Shown one piece after another: positions 1 to 6,626 of a stretch of 10,397 bases of DNA. Under the pieces are notes generated by a model, which saw only the letters and a program-made list of their open reading frames with translations, ran no database searches and was not told where the DNA came from. A program made the position numbers and the translations under genes. The stretch is from NCBI RefSeq assembly GCF_016718685.1, contig NZ_JADKCX010000126.1:1-10397 (forward strand), in the 5' to 3' direction. Within the stretch, counting starts at the first letter, position 1; every line of letters begins with the position of its first letter. The stretch comes from Haliscomenobacter sp. (GTDB lineage Bacteria; Bacteroidota; Bacteroidia; Chitinophagales; Saprospiraceae).

Positions 1-840
1 GCTCGAAATGCCTCGGCACTGGTTTGTGTGAATGCCCGCATTGTGGAAGAAATTCTCAAAACTGCCCCCCTCCATCCAGACCGTATTCGGGTGATTCCCT
101 CTGGTGCACCAACTTCCCCATACCATGCAGCCTGGCCAAATGTAGAGTCCTTTCACCTCGTGTACGCTGGTGTATTGATGGAAGAACGCAAACGCTTGCT
201 CAAACTTTGGGAGGCTTATTGCTATGCCCTGGAAAAAATGCCCGATTTGCAGCTGACTTTTATAGGCGATGGGCCACTGCGGCCCCAATTGGAGCAACTG
301 GTGGCCAGTGCGGGTCTGCAAAAGCAGGTCAGTTTTACGGGTGTATTGCTGGATGATGCCTACAAACAGAAGTTGGCCCAATAACAGGTATTACTTTTGT
401 TTTCAGACCGTGAAGGCACCCCTGGTAGTGTCATGGATGCCATGTCTTGTGGCGTAGTGCCTTTGTGCCGCAACATGGAAGGCATCCACAACCTGGTTCG
501 CCACGGCGAAAATGGGCTCATTTTTGACGGCAGCAAAGAGGATTTTGTCATTCAATTGAAAAAACTGCGGGAAGAGGCGTTTTGGAAACAGCGTTCAGCG
601 GCTGCACTGCGCGATTTTGCTGATCAATTTTCTCTGGATACCACTTTGGCGCGTTGGCAGCGCTTGCTGGAAGAATTGCTTGCTACGCCCTTACCCAAAT
701 CGGCGATAAAAGTGCCCACACGGGTCAGTTTACCCCCGGTTCGGTATCATTTTGCCAATGCGGATCGGCGCAAATATCCTTTGTATGCGTTGTTGCGGGG
801 GTTGTACATCTTGTGGGGGCTGATTACGCGGGGGAAATAA
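1..840 (+). pseudogene. GT4-family glycosyltransferase, 5'-truncated by the window and interrupted by an in-frame stop
   Basis: The reading frame is open from the first base of the window, so the N-terminal part of the gene lies outside. Visible pieces are the inter-domain segment 'RVIPSGAP' followed by 'FHLVYAGVLMEERKR' (start of the C-terminal Rossmann domain), 'LTFIGDGPLR' (nucleotide-sugar side) and 'DREGTPGSVMDAMSCGVVP', which corresponds to the E-x7-E region of GT4 retaining enzymes, with D in the second acidic position. The family transfers a sugar from a nucleotide-activated donor to a glycan or lipid at the cytoplasmic side. A TAA at 382-384 splits the frame, yet the two halves (1-384 and 385-840) are in the same frame and both match the family, so this is a nonsense change and not a frameshift. 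The tail after the fold is basic and hydrophobic ('LYALLRGLYILWGLI'), which could be a membrane-associating helix. The 3' end overlaps the convergent methyltransferase by 17 bases. Family assignment is firm; acceptor and sugar are unknown. It could be a true pseudogene or a sequencing error. Confidence 0.8.
382..384 (+). other. Premature in-frame TAA in the glycosyltransferase
   Basis: The codons read AAG TTG GCC CAA TAA CAG GTA TTA CTT. The protein context is 'KLAQ', stop, 'QVLLLFSDREG', and exactly one residue is needed between the halves for the usual family spacing. A single substitution such as CAA to TAA or TCA to TAA would explain it. No homopolymer longer than two bases is adjacent. 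Confidence 0.8.
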
Positions 841-1573
841 GGTCCCCTTTACGCGCAACCAAACAATACCCCAATGGAAATCGATCCGCAGTTTTTGCCC
901 TGAGTTTTCGATACATACGGGTACTCGCCAAAGCTTTAGCCAATCGAAAAAAAAGCCCCGCGAGCCATTTCTTGCGTCCCAAGCCTTTACTCAGCAAATC
1001 CAGTAAGACATCGGGGTATCCCCCGTAAGCTTTTAACTCCAAGACTTCCAATTGATTATCGGCGCACATTTTACGCAGTGCAAATTCGGTATAGCGGTAA
1101 TAGTCGTGCGGGGTTTCGTGCAGCCAGTAAAAAAAAGGCACCATCAACATCAAATCGCCACCGGGTTTGAGCACCCGAGCGGTTTCGCGCATAAAGGCAA
1201 AGGGGTCGGCAATGTGTTCCAGCACATCAGAACAAAGGATGCTATCGAAGGTATCATCGGGCAATGGAAAAGACTGATTCAAATCGGCGACAACATCCAA
1301 GTGTGGGTTGGCGTGCAAGGAGTTGGCCCAGTCTATACAAACGTTTTCGCTGATGTTGTCTTTGTACATGCCGTAAAAGGGCACCATTCCTGCGCCCAGA
1401 TCCAGGAGTTTTCCCCGGGCATATTGTTGAATGGTTGCCACGTACAGATCAATATACACGGAGATGATGAACCAGGAACCTGGGTATACATGCTGTTGAT
1501 TGGGAATCCAACGCCCCTGTTGACGTGTAGAAGTTATAAATTTAGATGCCTGCCAGGCTGCCGTGTTTTGCAT
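824..1573 (-). CDS. Class I SAM-dependent methyltransferase (Methyltransf_11 type)
   Basis: The protein has 249 residues from the ATG at 1573. It shows the Rossmann methyltransferase signature in order: motif I 'LLDLGAGMVPF' (residues 57-67) for SAM binding, an acidic residue ending strand 2 in 'CIDWANS' (D81, ribose hydroxyls), 'SILCSDVLEHI' (111-121) and 'VLKPGG' (134-139). The segment 'FFYWLHETPHDYYRYT' follows and is typical of methyltransferases found in glycan clusters. No signal peptide is seen, so it should act in the cytoplasm. I chose 1573 over the upstream in-frame ATG at 1639 because a promoter-like TAnnTTTG lies between them and the extra 22 residues look like translated intergenic DNA. 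It is divergent from the T9SS surface protein and convergent with the upstream glycosyltransferase. The likely substrate is a sugar or lipid of a surface glycan, but that is inferred from neighbours only. Confidence 0.85.
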   Translation of the reverse strand: MQNTAAWQASKFITSTRQQGRWIPNQQHVYPGSWFIISVYIDLYVATIQQYARGKLLDLGAGMVPFYGMYKDNISENVCIDWANSLHANPHLDVVADLNQSFPLPDDTFDSILCSDVLEHIADPFAFMRETARVLKPGGDLMLMVPFFYWLHETPHDYYRYTEFALRKMCADNQLEVLELKAYGGYPDVLLDLLSKGLGRKKWLAGLFFRLAKALASTRMYRKLRAKTADRFPLGYCLVARKGDLISPA

Positions 1574-1591
1574 AGCGTTGTTTAGAGTGCA

Positions 1592-1620
1592 CAAAATTAA
1601 CTTTTTGGATGCTGCGCAAA
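1592..1620 (-). promoter_or_regulatory. Candidate Bacteroidota promoter for the methyltransferase
   Basis: Read on the minus strand, TAATTTTG at 1599-1592 fits the -7 consensus TAnnTTTG exactly, and TTTG at 1620-1617 fits the -33 element. The 17-base spacer is slightly shorter than the usual 19-21. Transcription would begin some 10-15 bases before the ATG at 1573, which supports that start. Not tested. Confidence 0.45.
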
Positions 1621-1692
1621 ATCTATTGCTCAAAAACACTTTGTCGGCTAATGTTAAATTTTGCTTTTTGGAGCATAATATTACGTATGTTG

Positions 1693-1724
1693 ATTGTGCA
1701 GTGTTGTCGAAGGCCTTAAATTTG
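1693..1724 (+). promoter_or_regulatory. Candidate Bacteroidota promoter for the T9SS surface protein
   Basis: TAAATTTG at 1717-1724 matches the -7 consensus TAnnTTTG. ATTG at 1693-1696, three of four bases of the -33 TTTG element, lies 20 bases upstream, the expected spacing. The start codon at 1741 follows after 16 bases, so the leader would be very short. The rest of the 167-base divergent intergenic region is AT-rich with no gene. Confidence 0.5.
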
Positions 1725-1740
1725 CAACAAAATAAATTCC

Positions 1741-4700
1741 ATGAAAATTAAGCTATTAGGGTTATTGATCTGCTTAAGTTATCCCATTTTTACCAATGCT
1801 CAAGTTTCGGTCTTTAATGCCCCCAATGTCAACATCAGTCCAGCCAAAATTTTTGCCAGTAAAGAAACCCCGGGGGATTTTCGCATTGTATATACCGCAC
1901 CCAATAGTTTTGGGGTTTTCACTTTTCGGAATGGAAGCATCTTGTCGAATAACACCTTGCACATTGGTTCAACGGCCCAAGAGCTTCCCCTTGGGCTGCT
2001 GGAAGTTGCCCCCAATGACTTCCTGATTCACGGTACGAGCTGGGCACGTACTGGTAATTTTACCTCTTCGATCTTAAGACTTAGAAATGAACGATTGCAA
2101 TGGGCCAAAGGGTTTTCCATTTGTGAAGATTTTACCAACCTTGGATTTTTTTCGGGAATTGCCCAGCAAGATTCTTCAATTTATGTAATTGGAAGTTCAC
2201 GAAATACCGCTTGTGGATCTCCGGATAGTGATTTCAGTGCAGTAAAGCTGAATTTTCAGGGAGACATCCAATCTCAGGTATCTTTTATTCCCACCAATGG
2301 CCCAGCTACGGAGGGCATGTTTTTTTACAAGCACACAACAAGATTTTTTATTACGGTGGATTCAGCACTGTTGCACCCTGTGGCGGCGGGAATTTACAAC
2401 GCCCGGGATTGGGAACATTTGATGCGAACCTGCAAAATCGACGCTGGTGGACTTATGAAGGCGTTGATTTTGACCTCAACGGAGCCATATATCAAGCGCA
2501 TCCACTTTCCTCAAATCCCAACCGCCTGTTTTGTAACGTGCGTTTTTCGCCCGATGCTTGTGCAGATACTCCAGTTGGTGTGGGATTGTTTGTGGTGGAT
2601 TCTTTGGGTAACCCCGTTACAGCAGTACGATTCCGAACCAGTAATGCCAATGACCTGCTCGCTTCTCGTTACAGTCAGGTCGTTTTGAATGATGGATCCA
2701 TGGTGTTCCTGGGTCGAATTACGCCAACGAATGGCCCCCACGTGAATTCCTTATGAGAACAAGCTCCACAGGGAATATCCTTTTTTCCAAAACCATTGAA
2801 CCCTCCAATCCCGCTGATCGGGTTACTTTCGAAGACCTTGTTGTTGACGGTCAAAAAATTATTCTGGTTGGAAAACTCCAGACCAATGGCAACGAAAACT
2901 TTATCGTACTTCAAACTGACCTCAACGGCGTATTTCCAAGCGGGAACAATTGTCTCGTTTCCAAAGACCTCAGCCTGACTACTCAAAACCTGAGCATCCG
3001 CAAAACGAATCAAAGTTTGGTTGAGTCGCAAAACATGAATTCGTACGATATCCCTTATCGTTTTTCAAAGGAGCGGGTCAGTGATGTAAGTTGTGCCATT
3101 TGTCAGAGTGGTAATTTCCCCATCAGTGCAAAAGTTGAAGGCATTTGTGGCAATACTTGCTCCGGGCGTATCGAACTGCAAGGAAGGGATTCCAGTGCCT
3201 ATACCTATAAGTGGAGCAATGGGCGAAGCAATGCCAGTATTGGCGGATTGTGTGCTGGAAATTATTCAGTAACGATCACCGCCAACGGAGGCTGTGTTCG
3301 GGACACCAGTTTTACAATTGCCAGCTTTACTCCTCCCCAACTCAATTTACCGACTACATTCAGGGGTACTCTGGGAGATTCGCTGCGAATCTTGGCGATC
3401 ATCAACTCACCCAACGGTCCCATCACAACTTACCGTTGGCAGCCCAAAAACCCTTTAAATACCAGCACTTGTCTGAGCTGCTCAACCTTGGGCGTCCTCG
3501 TGCAAACCCCAGACTCGATTTTTTTACAAATTGAGGATGTACAAGGCTGCACCGCAGAAGGGTTTACTTTGCTGGAGGTATTTACGCCATTCCGCTTCAA
3601 CGCACGAGCAGATACAACTTGTTTCAACACCTGCCAGGGGGAGATCAACCTGGCAGGCATTACAGACACCACCGGTTTTACCTTCAATTGGTCAAATGGA
3701 CAACGAACGTCCAGGCTCAGGGGCCTTTGTGCGGGGAGGTATACGGTCACTGCAAGCGATGCTAATGGCATTACCCGCGATACCAGTATCGTAGTTGGGG
3801 CCACCACTTCCATTCGACTTTCTCCGGAAACCGTCAATACCTGCATCAACGAATGTAAGGGCATCCTGCGCATGAACCCGGTTGGGGGTGAAGGTCGCTT
3901 AAATTTCCTGTGGAACACCGGGGCTACCACAAGCAGCATCACCGCGCTTTGTGCAGGAAATTACGTGATTACCATTACGGACGCCAAAGGTTGTCTGGTC
4001 GAGGATACTTTCCCGGTGGGCAGTAGTAGTCTCAATTTCACCCTTCAGCTGGCCAATATCAATTGTGCTGCTCCACCATCAGCCAGCATTCAGGTGGATT
4101 CCCTGCTCGGTGGCCAATCGCCTTATACTTATGCGCTCAATGGGGGGAGTTTTGGTGCACTTGGTCGTTTTCCCAATCTAATGACTGGCCAGCGTTACAC
4201 CATCAGTGTGAAAGATGCCAACCAGTGTCAATTGAGTAAAGAAATCGCGATCCCTATCCTTACGCCCATTGTATTGAGTCTTCCAAGCTTAGCACCCTTG
4301 CCATTTGGAGATACCGTGTTGGTTGTGCCCGTCATTACGAGCGGAGGTTCCGCTTTGACTTATGAATGGCGAGTCCGCAAGGGAGACAACCTGCTGAGTT
4401 GTACAGATTGCCCGACTACTACTTTAACCGGAATTGTCAATGATACCCTCTCCTTGATGCTCCGCGATGAGCAAGGCTGTGAGGCAAGTGCATTCACTTT
4501 GCTACAGGTATTCGACAACACCAAAATGTACATTCCCAATGTGTTTTCGCCTAACAACGACCAGAAAAACGACATTTTCACGGTCTTTGGAGAGCCAGGT
4601 ACAGGGGGTGTTTTACTCATGCGCATTTTTGGGCGTTGGGGCGAATTGGTGTACGAAGGTGCCAATTTTGATTTGAATGATCTGGCTAAAGGTTGGGATG

Positions 4701-4813
4701 GAACTTTCCGCGGCAAACCAGCCAATCCAGGCGTGTATGTATATGTAATTGAAATCCAGTACCGCAGCGGAGCCCGCGCACTTTTTAAAGGTGATCTCCA
4801 TTTATTGCGTTAA
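1741..4813 (+). CDS. Large T9SS-secreted surface protein with SprB repeats and type B sorting domain (two frameshifts in this sequence)
   Basis: With two single bases restored, this is one gene of about 1024 residues. Residues 1-20 (MKIKLLGLLICLSYPIFTNA) are a signal peptide cleaved before Gln21. Residues to about 460 form a region rich in short beta-strand-like segments such as 'FLIHGTSW', 'SIYVIGSS', 'IFYYGGFS', 'MVFLGRI' and 'KIILVGKL', suggesting a beta-propeller-like repeat domain. Residues about 469-762 hold three SprB-type repeats. PKD-like segments follow the first repeat and precede the C-terminal domain. From about residue 930, 'MYIPNVFSPNNDQKNDIFTVFG' (shown in part: IPNVFSPNND) and 'GWDGTFRGKPANPGVYVYVIE' (in part: GWDGTFRGKPA) form the gliding-motility-associated CHU_C sorting domain. 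The T9SS moves such cargo across the outer membrane, and it may serve adhesion or gliding. The frame changes from 1 to 3 near 2320-2350 and from 3 to 2 near 2735-2739; each is mended by one base in a homopolymer. It has its own promoter and probably co-transcribes with the glycosyltransferase 10 bases downstream. A real pseudogene is the alternative. Confidence 0.8.
2320..2326 (+). other. Probable one-base loss in a T7 run (frameshift 1 of the surface protein)
   Basis: Before this run the surface protein reads well in frame 1 ('PTNGPATEGM'); after it only frame 3 makes sense ('QAHNKIFYYGGFSTV', 'DANLQNRRWWTYEGVDFD'). One extra T joins them as 'EGMFFLQAHNKIFYYGGF'. The T6 run at 2344-2349 is a second possible site. 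Confidence 0.75.
2735..2739 (+). other. Probable one-base loss in a C5 run (frameshift 2 of the surface protein)
   Basis: Frame 3 gives 'VFLGRITPTNGP' and then drifts to 'HVNSL' and a stop at 2754-2756. Frame 2 resumes with 'REFLMRTSSTGNILFSKTI'. One extra C makes 'TPTNGPPREFLMRTSSTGN' without a gap, so the break maps to this run. Confidence 0.8.
3143..4023 (+). repeat. Three SprB-type protein repeats within the surface protein
   Basis: Three units of roughly 60 residues start near 3143, 3610 and 3832. Each has the pattern C-x-x-x-C-x-G-x-(I/L)-x(about 20)-W-(S/N)-(N/T)-G-x(about 9)-L-C-A-G-x-Y-x-(V/I)-T, for example 'WSNGRSNASIGGLCAGNY', 'WSNGQRTSRLRGLCAGRY' and 'WNTGATTSSITALCAGNY'. This is the SprB repeat (PF13573 by my reading), found in many copies in gliding adhesins. 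The conserved cysteine pairs suggest disulfides in the exported protein. Units 1 and 2 are separated by an 80-residue PKD-like segment; units 2 and 3 are nearly adjacent. Confidence 0.75.
4526..4810 (+). other. T9SS type B C-terminal sorting domain (CHU_C) of the surface protein
   Basis: The last 95 residues carry 'YIPNVFSPNNDQKNDIF', 'MRIFGRWGELVYEG', 'GWDGTFRGKPANPGVY' and end in 'LFKGDLHLLR', the usual order of the gliding-motility-associated C-terminal domain. It directs export through the type IX translocon. Confidence 0.9.
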
Positions 4814-4823
4814 TTTGGCATCC

Positions 4824-5972
4824 ATGGAAAGAAATGTTGCCATTGTTACGCCCTTGATTCCAACCTATTCGGAAACGTTTCTGAGGGCCCATATTGAGCT
4901 TTTGCCTTTCAAGATGCACCACTTTTATGCCTTGCCAAAAATGGGTTACCATCCCATTTACGATGGGCAGGGCAAGCCGTTGTTTTCTGATTCCAAATGG
5001 TTCAATTACCTCGAAACCGGCATCGATCGATTGTTTGGCGAAACCGGCATTGGCTATTTTTTTCGAAAAAAAGCCATGTCAAGATACCTCCGCGAACACC
5101 ACATTGATGCGCTATTGGTAGAATACGGCCCAACAGCAACGTACATTTTGGACGTTTGTAAACAAAATAAGGTGCCCTTGATCGTCCATTTTCATGGTCG
5201 GGATGCCTACCATTACAAAACCCTTGCCCTCTTTGGAAAAAAATATCCCGCGCTGTTTGATTATTCGGCCTCCATCATCTCCGTTTCTGCCGATATGAAC
5301 CAGCAACTCATTGCCTTGGGCGCTCCTGCCGAAAAGCTGGTATTGAATCCTTGCACGCCGAATACCCATTTATTCAACTATCAGGACATTGGTACAACCT
5401 CCCGTGTTCATCACTGTCGGAAGCTTCACGGCCAAAAAGCACCTCAATACGCGATCAATGCTTTTGCCAAGGTGGCCGAACAAATTCCTGGCGCAAAAAT
5501 GCTCATGGTTGGTGAAGGTGAATTGTGGGAGACCTGCAAACACTTGTCCCGAGATTTGGGATTGAGCGAAAAAATTGAGTTTTTGGGGTCATGTTCCCCT
5601 AGCAGGGTTGCAGAATTGCACCATCAAGCACGCGTTTTTGTACAACACTCGCGTCGCGCTGAGGATGGTGATTCGGAAGGAACGCCAGTTTCCGTACTCG
5701 AAGCCATGAAATCGGGCTTACCAATTGTGGCTACCCGCCACGCCGGCATCAAAGATGTAGTTCTGGAAGGCGAAACCGGATTTTTGGTGGATGAAGGAGA
5801 TTGGGAAGCCATGGCAGAAGCCATGGTTCAATTGGCCAAAGATCCTGGATTGGCTGCAGCAATGGGAAAGAAAGGGAGCGCCCGGGCAAATGCCCATTAC
5901 ACCATGGAGCAGCACATCCAACGTTTGGCGGATGCCATTCAAGCCGCCATCGATAACAAAAAGTTAGCTTAA
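4824..5972 (+). CDS. GT4-family glycosyltransferase with an internal compensated frameshift
   Basis: The frame encodes 382 residues from the ATG at 4824, ten bases after the surface-protein stop; the in-frame ATG at 4749 lies inside that gene and is rejected. Visible GT4 features are an N-terminal Rossmann domain beginning 'MERNVAIVTPLIPTYSETF', 'HFHGRDAYHY' (from residue 122) in the cleft, 'MLMVGEGELWE', 'IEFLGSCSP' and 'SEGTPVSVLEAMKSGLPIV', in which E285 and E293 form the E-x7-E motif that contacts donor sugar and nucleotide. It should transfer a sugar from a nucleotide donor in the cytoplasm, probably for a surface polysaccharide or glycolipid. Residues about 191-204 read as nonsense ('TSRVHHCRKLHGQ'), whereas the +1 frame gives 'QPPVFITVGSFTAKK', the expected first strand of the C-terminal domain. 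The listed product is therefore wrong over that stretch. It shares the TTAA stop overlap with the convergent small T9SS protein. The acceptor is unknown. Confidence 0.85.
   Translation: MERNVAIVTPLIPTYSETFLRAHIELLPFKMHHFYALPKMGYHPIYDGQGKPLFSDSKWFNYLETGIDRLFGETGIGYFFRKKAMSRYLREHHIDALLVEYGPTATYILDVCKQNKVPLIVHFHGRDAYHYKTLALFGKKYPALFDYSASIISVSADMNQQLIALGAPAEKLVLNPCTPNTHLFNYQDIGTTSRVHHCRKLHGQKAPQYAINAFAKVAEQIPGAKMLMVGEGELWETCKHLSRDLGLSEKIEFLGSCSPSRVAELHHQARVFVQHSRRAEDGDSEGTPVSVLEAMKSGLPIVATRHAGIKDVVLEGETGFLVDEGDWEAMAEAMVQLAKDPGLAAAMGKKGSARANAHYTMEQHIQRLADAIQAAIDNKKLA
5391..5438 (+). other. Compensating frameshift pair inside the glycosyltransferase
   Basis: From 5395 the +1 frame encodes 'QPPVFITVGSFTAKK', then the original frame resumes with 'APQYAINAFAKV'. 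An extra base near GG at 5391-5392 and a lost A in the A5 run at 5434-5438 would give 'NYQDIVQPPVFITVG' (part) joined to 'SFTAKKAPQYAINAF'. The net length change is zero, so no stop reveals it. Confidence 0.75.
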
Positions 5973-6367
5973 CGAATCAAAGCTACTGACCCGGAGTTGA
6001 CTTTGGGCAACTTCTTGGTGTCTTCGTTCAATTCATACTGAACCACGTAGATATACGTAGCTGAGGGTGCATTTTGGCCTTTGAAAGAGCCATCCCAACC
6101 TTCATCGGTGGAAGAACTTTCAAAGACCATGGCACCAAACCGGTCAAAAACCTTGAGGCTAAATTGTGAAAGGGAACAGGAAGTTCCAGGTACTGCCTTG
6201 AACACATCGTTCTTGCTGTCGCCATTGGGGCTAAAGACATTGGGAACGTAGATTTCACAAGCACAGGTGTTAGTGTTTTCAGTGTGTGGGTAATCGGGAG
6301 CTGTGGTTGCTGTGGTCAAAAAAATTAGCACAAACAAAAAAGAAAAAAAGGTCGTCTTCGTTTTCAT
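5969..6367 (-). CDS. Small secreted protein consisting almost only of a T9SS type B sorting domain
   Basis: The protein has 132 residues from the ATG at 6367; an in-frame ATG at 6382 would add only 'MLYHP' before the signal peptide and is less likely. Residues 1 to about 23 ('MKTKTTFFSFLFVLIFLTTA' plus TTA) form a clear Sec signal peptide. After a short linker with C35 and C37, residues about 38-132 are the gliding-motility-associated CHU_C domain: 'EIYVPNVFSPNGDSKNDVF', 'LKVFDRFGAMVFES', 'GWDGSFKGQNAPSATYIYVV', ending 'GSVALIR'. Full cargo proteins normally carry hundreds of residues before this domain, and here there is none. It is on the strand opposite its neighbours, with its own promoter candidate. 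Possible roles are a small surface or matrix protein, a competitor or quality factor for T9SS sorting, or the stump of a degraded larger cargo. The family call is firm; the role is unknown. Confidence 0.85.
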   Translation of the reverse strand: MKTKTTFFSFLFVLIFLTTATTAPDYPHTENTNTCACEIYVPNVFSPNGDSKNDVFKAVPGTSCSLSQFSLKVFDRFGAMVFESSSTDEGWDGSFKGQNAPSATYIYVVQYELNEDTKKLPKVNSGSVALIR

Positions 6368-6626
6368 GGGATGATATAGCATTATTCGCAGTGCAATGAT
6401 ACACCTTATCCATAGACATGCAAAAAAAAAGTAAGTGTATTTCGAGAATGTGTAGTCTCGCTTAGCGTATGGGGAGGTTTGGGCTGTAAGCGGTAGGCGA
6501 AGTTGATCGGTTTAGGGATGAAAGGTAAAAGCGCATTAAATAAAGTTAGAATTTCTCCGATTGCATCCAATCATCTTTTCAAAAAGTTTTTTATCTTCCC
6601 CCACTCAAAACAATTTGCGTTACGCC
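6368..6626. other. Intergenic region between the small T9SS protein and priA
   Basis: About 260 bases without a convincing gene. It holds the minus-strand promoter candidate, an A9 run at 6422-6430 and a weak five-base hairpin (CGAGA 6443-6447 with TCTCG 6456-6460). I could not find a good TAnnTTTG promoter for priA; only an isolated TTTG occurs at 6614-6617, just before the start. Confidence 0.5.
6394..6424 (-). promoter_or_regulatory. Candidate Bacteroidota promoter for the small sorting-domain protein
   Basis: On the minus strand, TTTG at 6424-6421 is followed after 19 bases by TATCATTG at 6401-6394, one mismatch from TAnnTTTG. The start codon at 6367 is 26 bases further, a normal leader length. 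Confidence 0.45.

Noticed and set aside
1052..1585. Long plus-strand open frame of 177 residues
   Set aside because: It is antisense to the methyltransferase, which has clear SAM-binding motifs; its own translation shows no domain and starts inside the opposing gene.
1574..1639. Upstream ATG at 1639 for the methyltransferase
   Set aside because: A promoter-like TAnnTTTG lies downstream of it, and the added residues have no family similarity.
2319..2326. Programmed -1 ribosomal frameshift at the T7 run
   Set aside because: The run is slippery, but a second shift in the same gene, and similar losses in two other genes, make a technical or mutational cause simpler. I saw no obvious downstream stimulatory structure.
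6443..6460. Small hairpin as an RNA gene or riboswitch before priA
   Set aside because: Only five base pairs with an eight-base loop, no conserved motif recognised and no nearby terminator.
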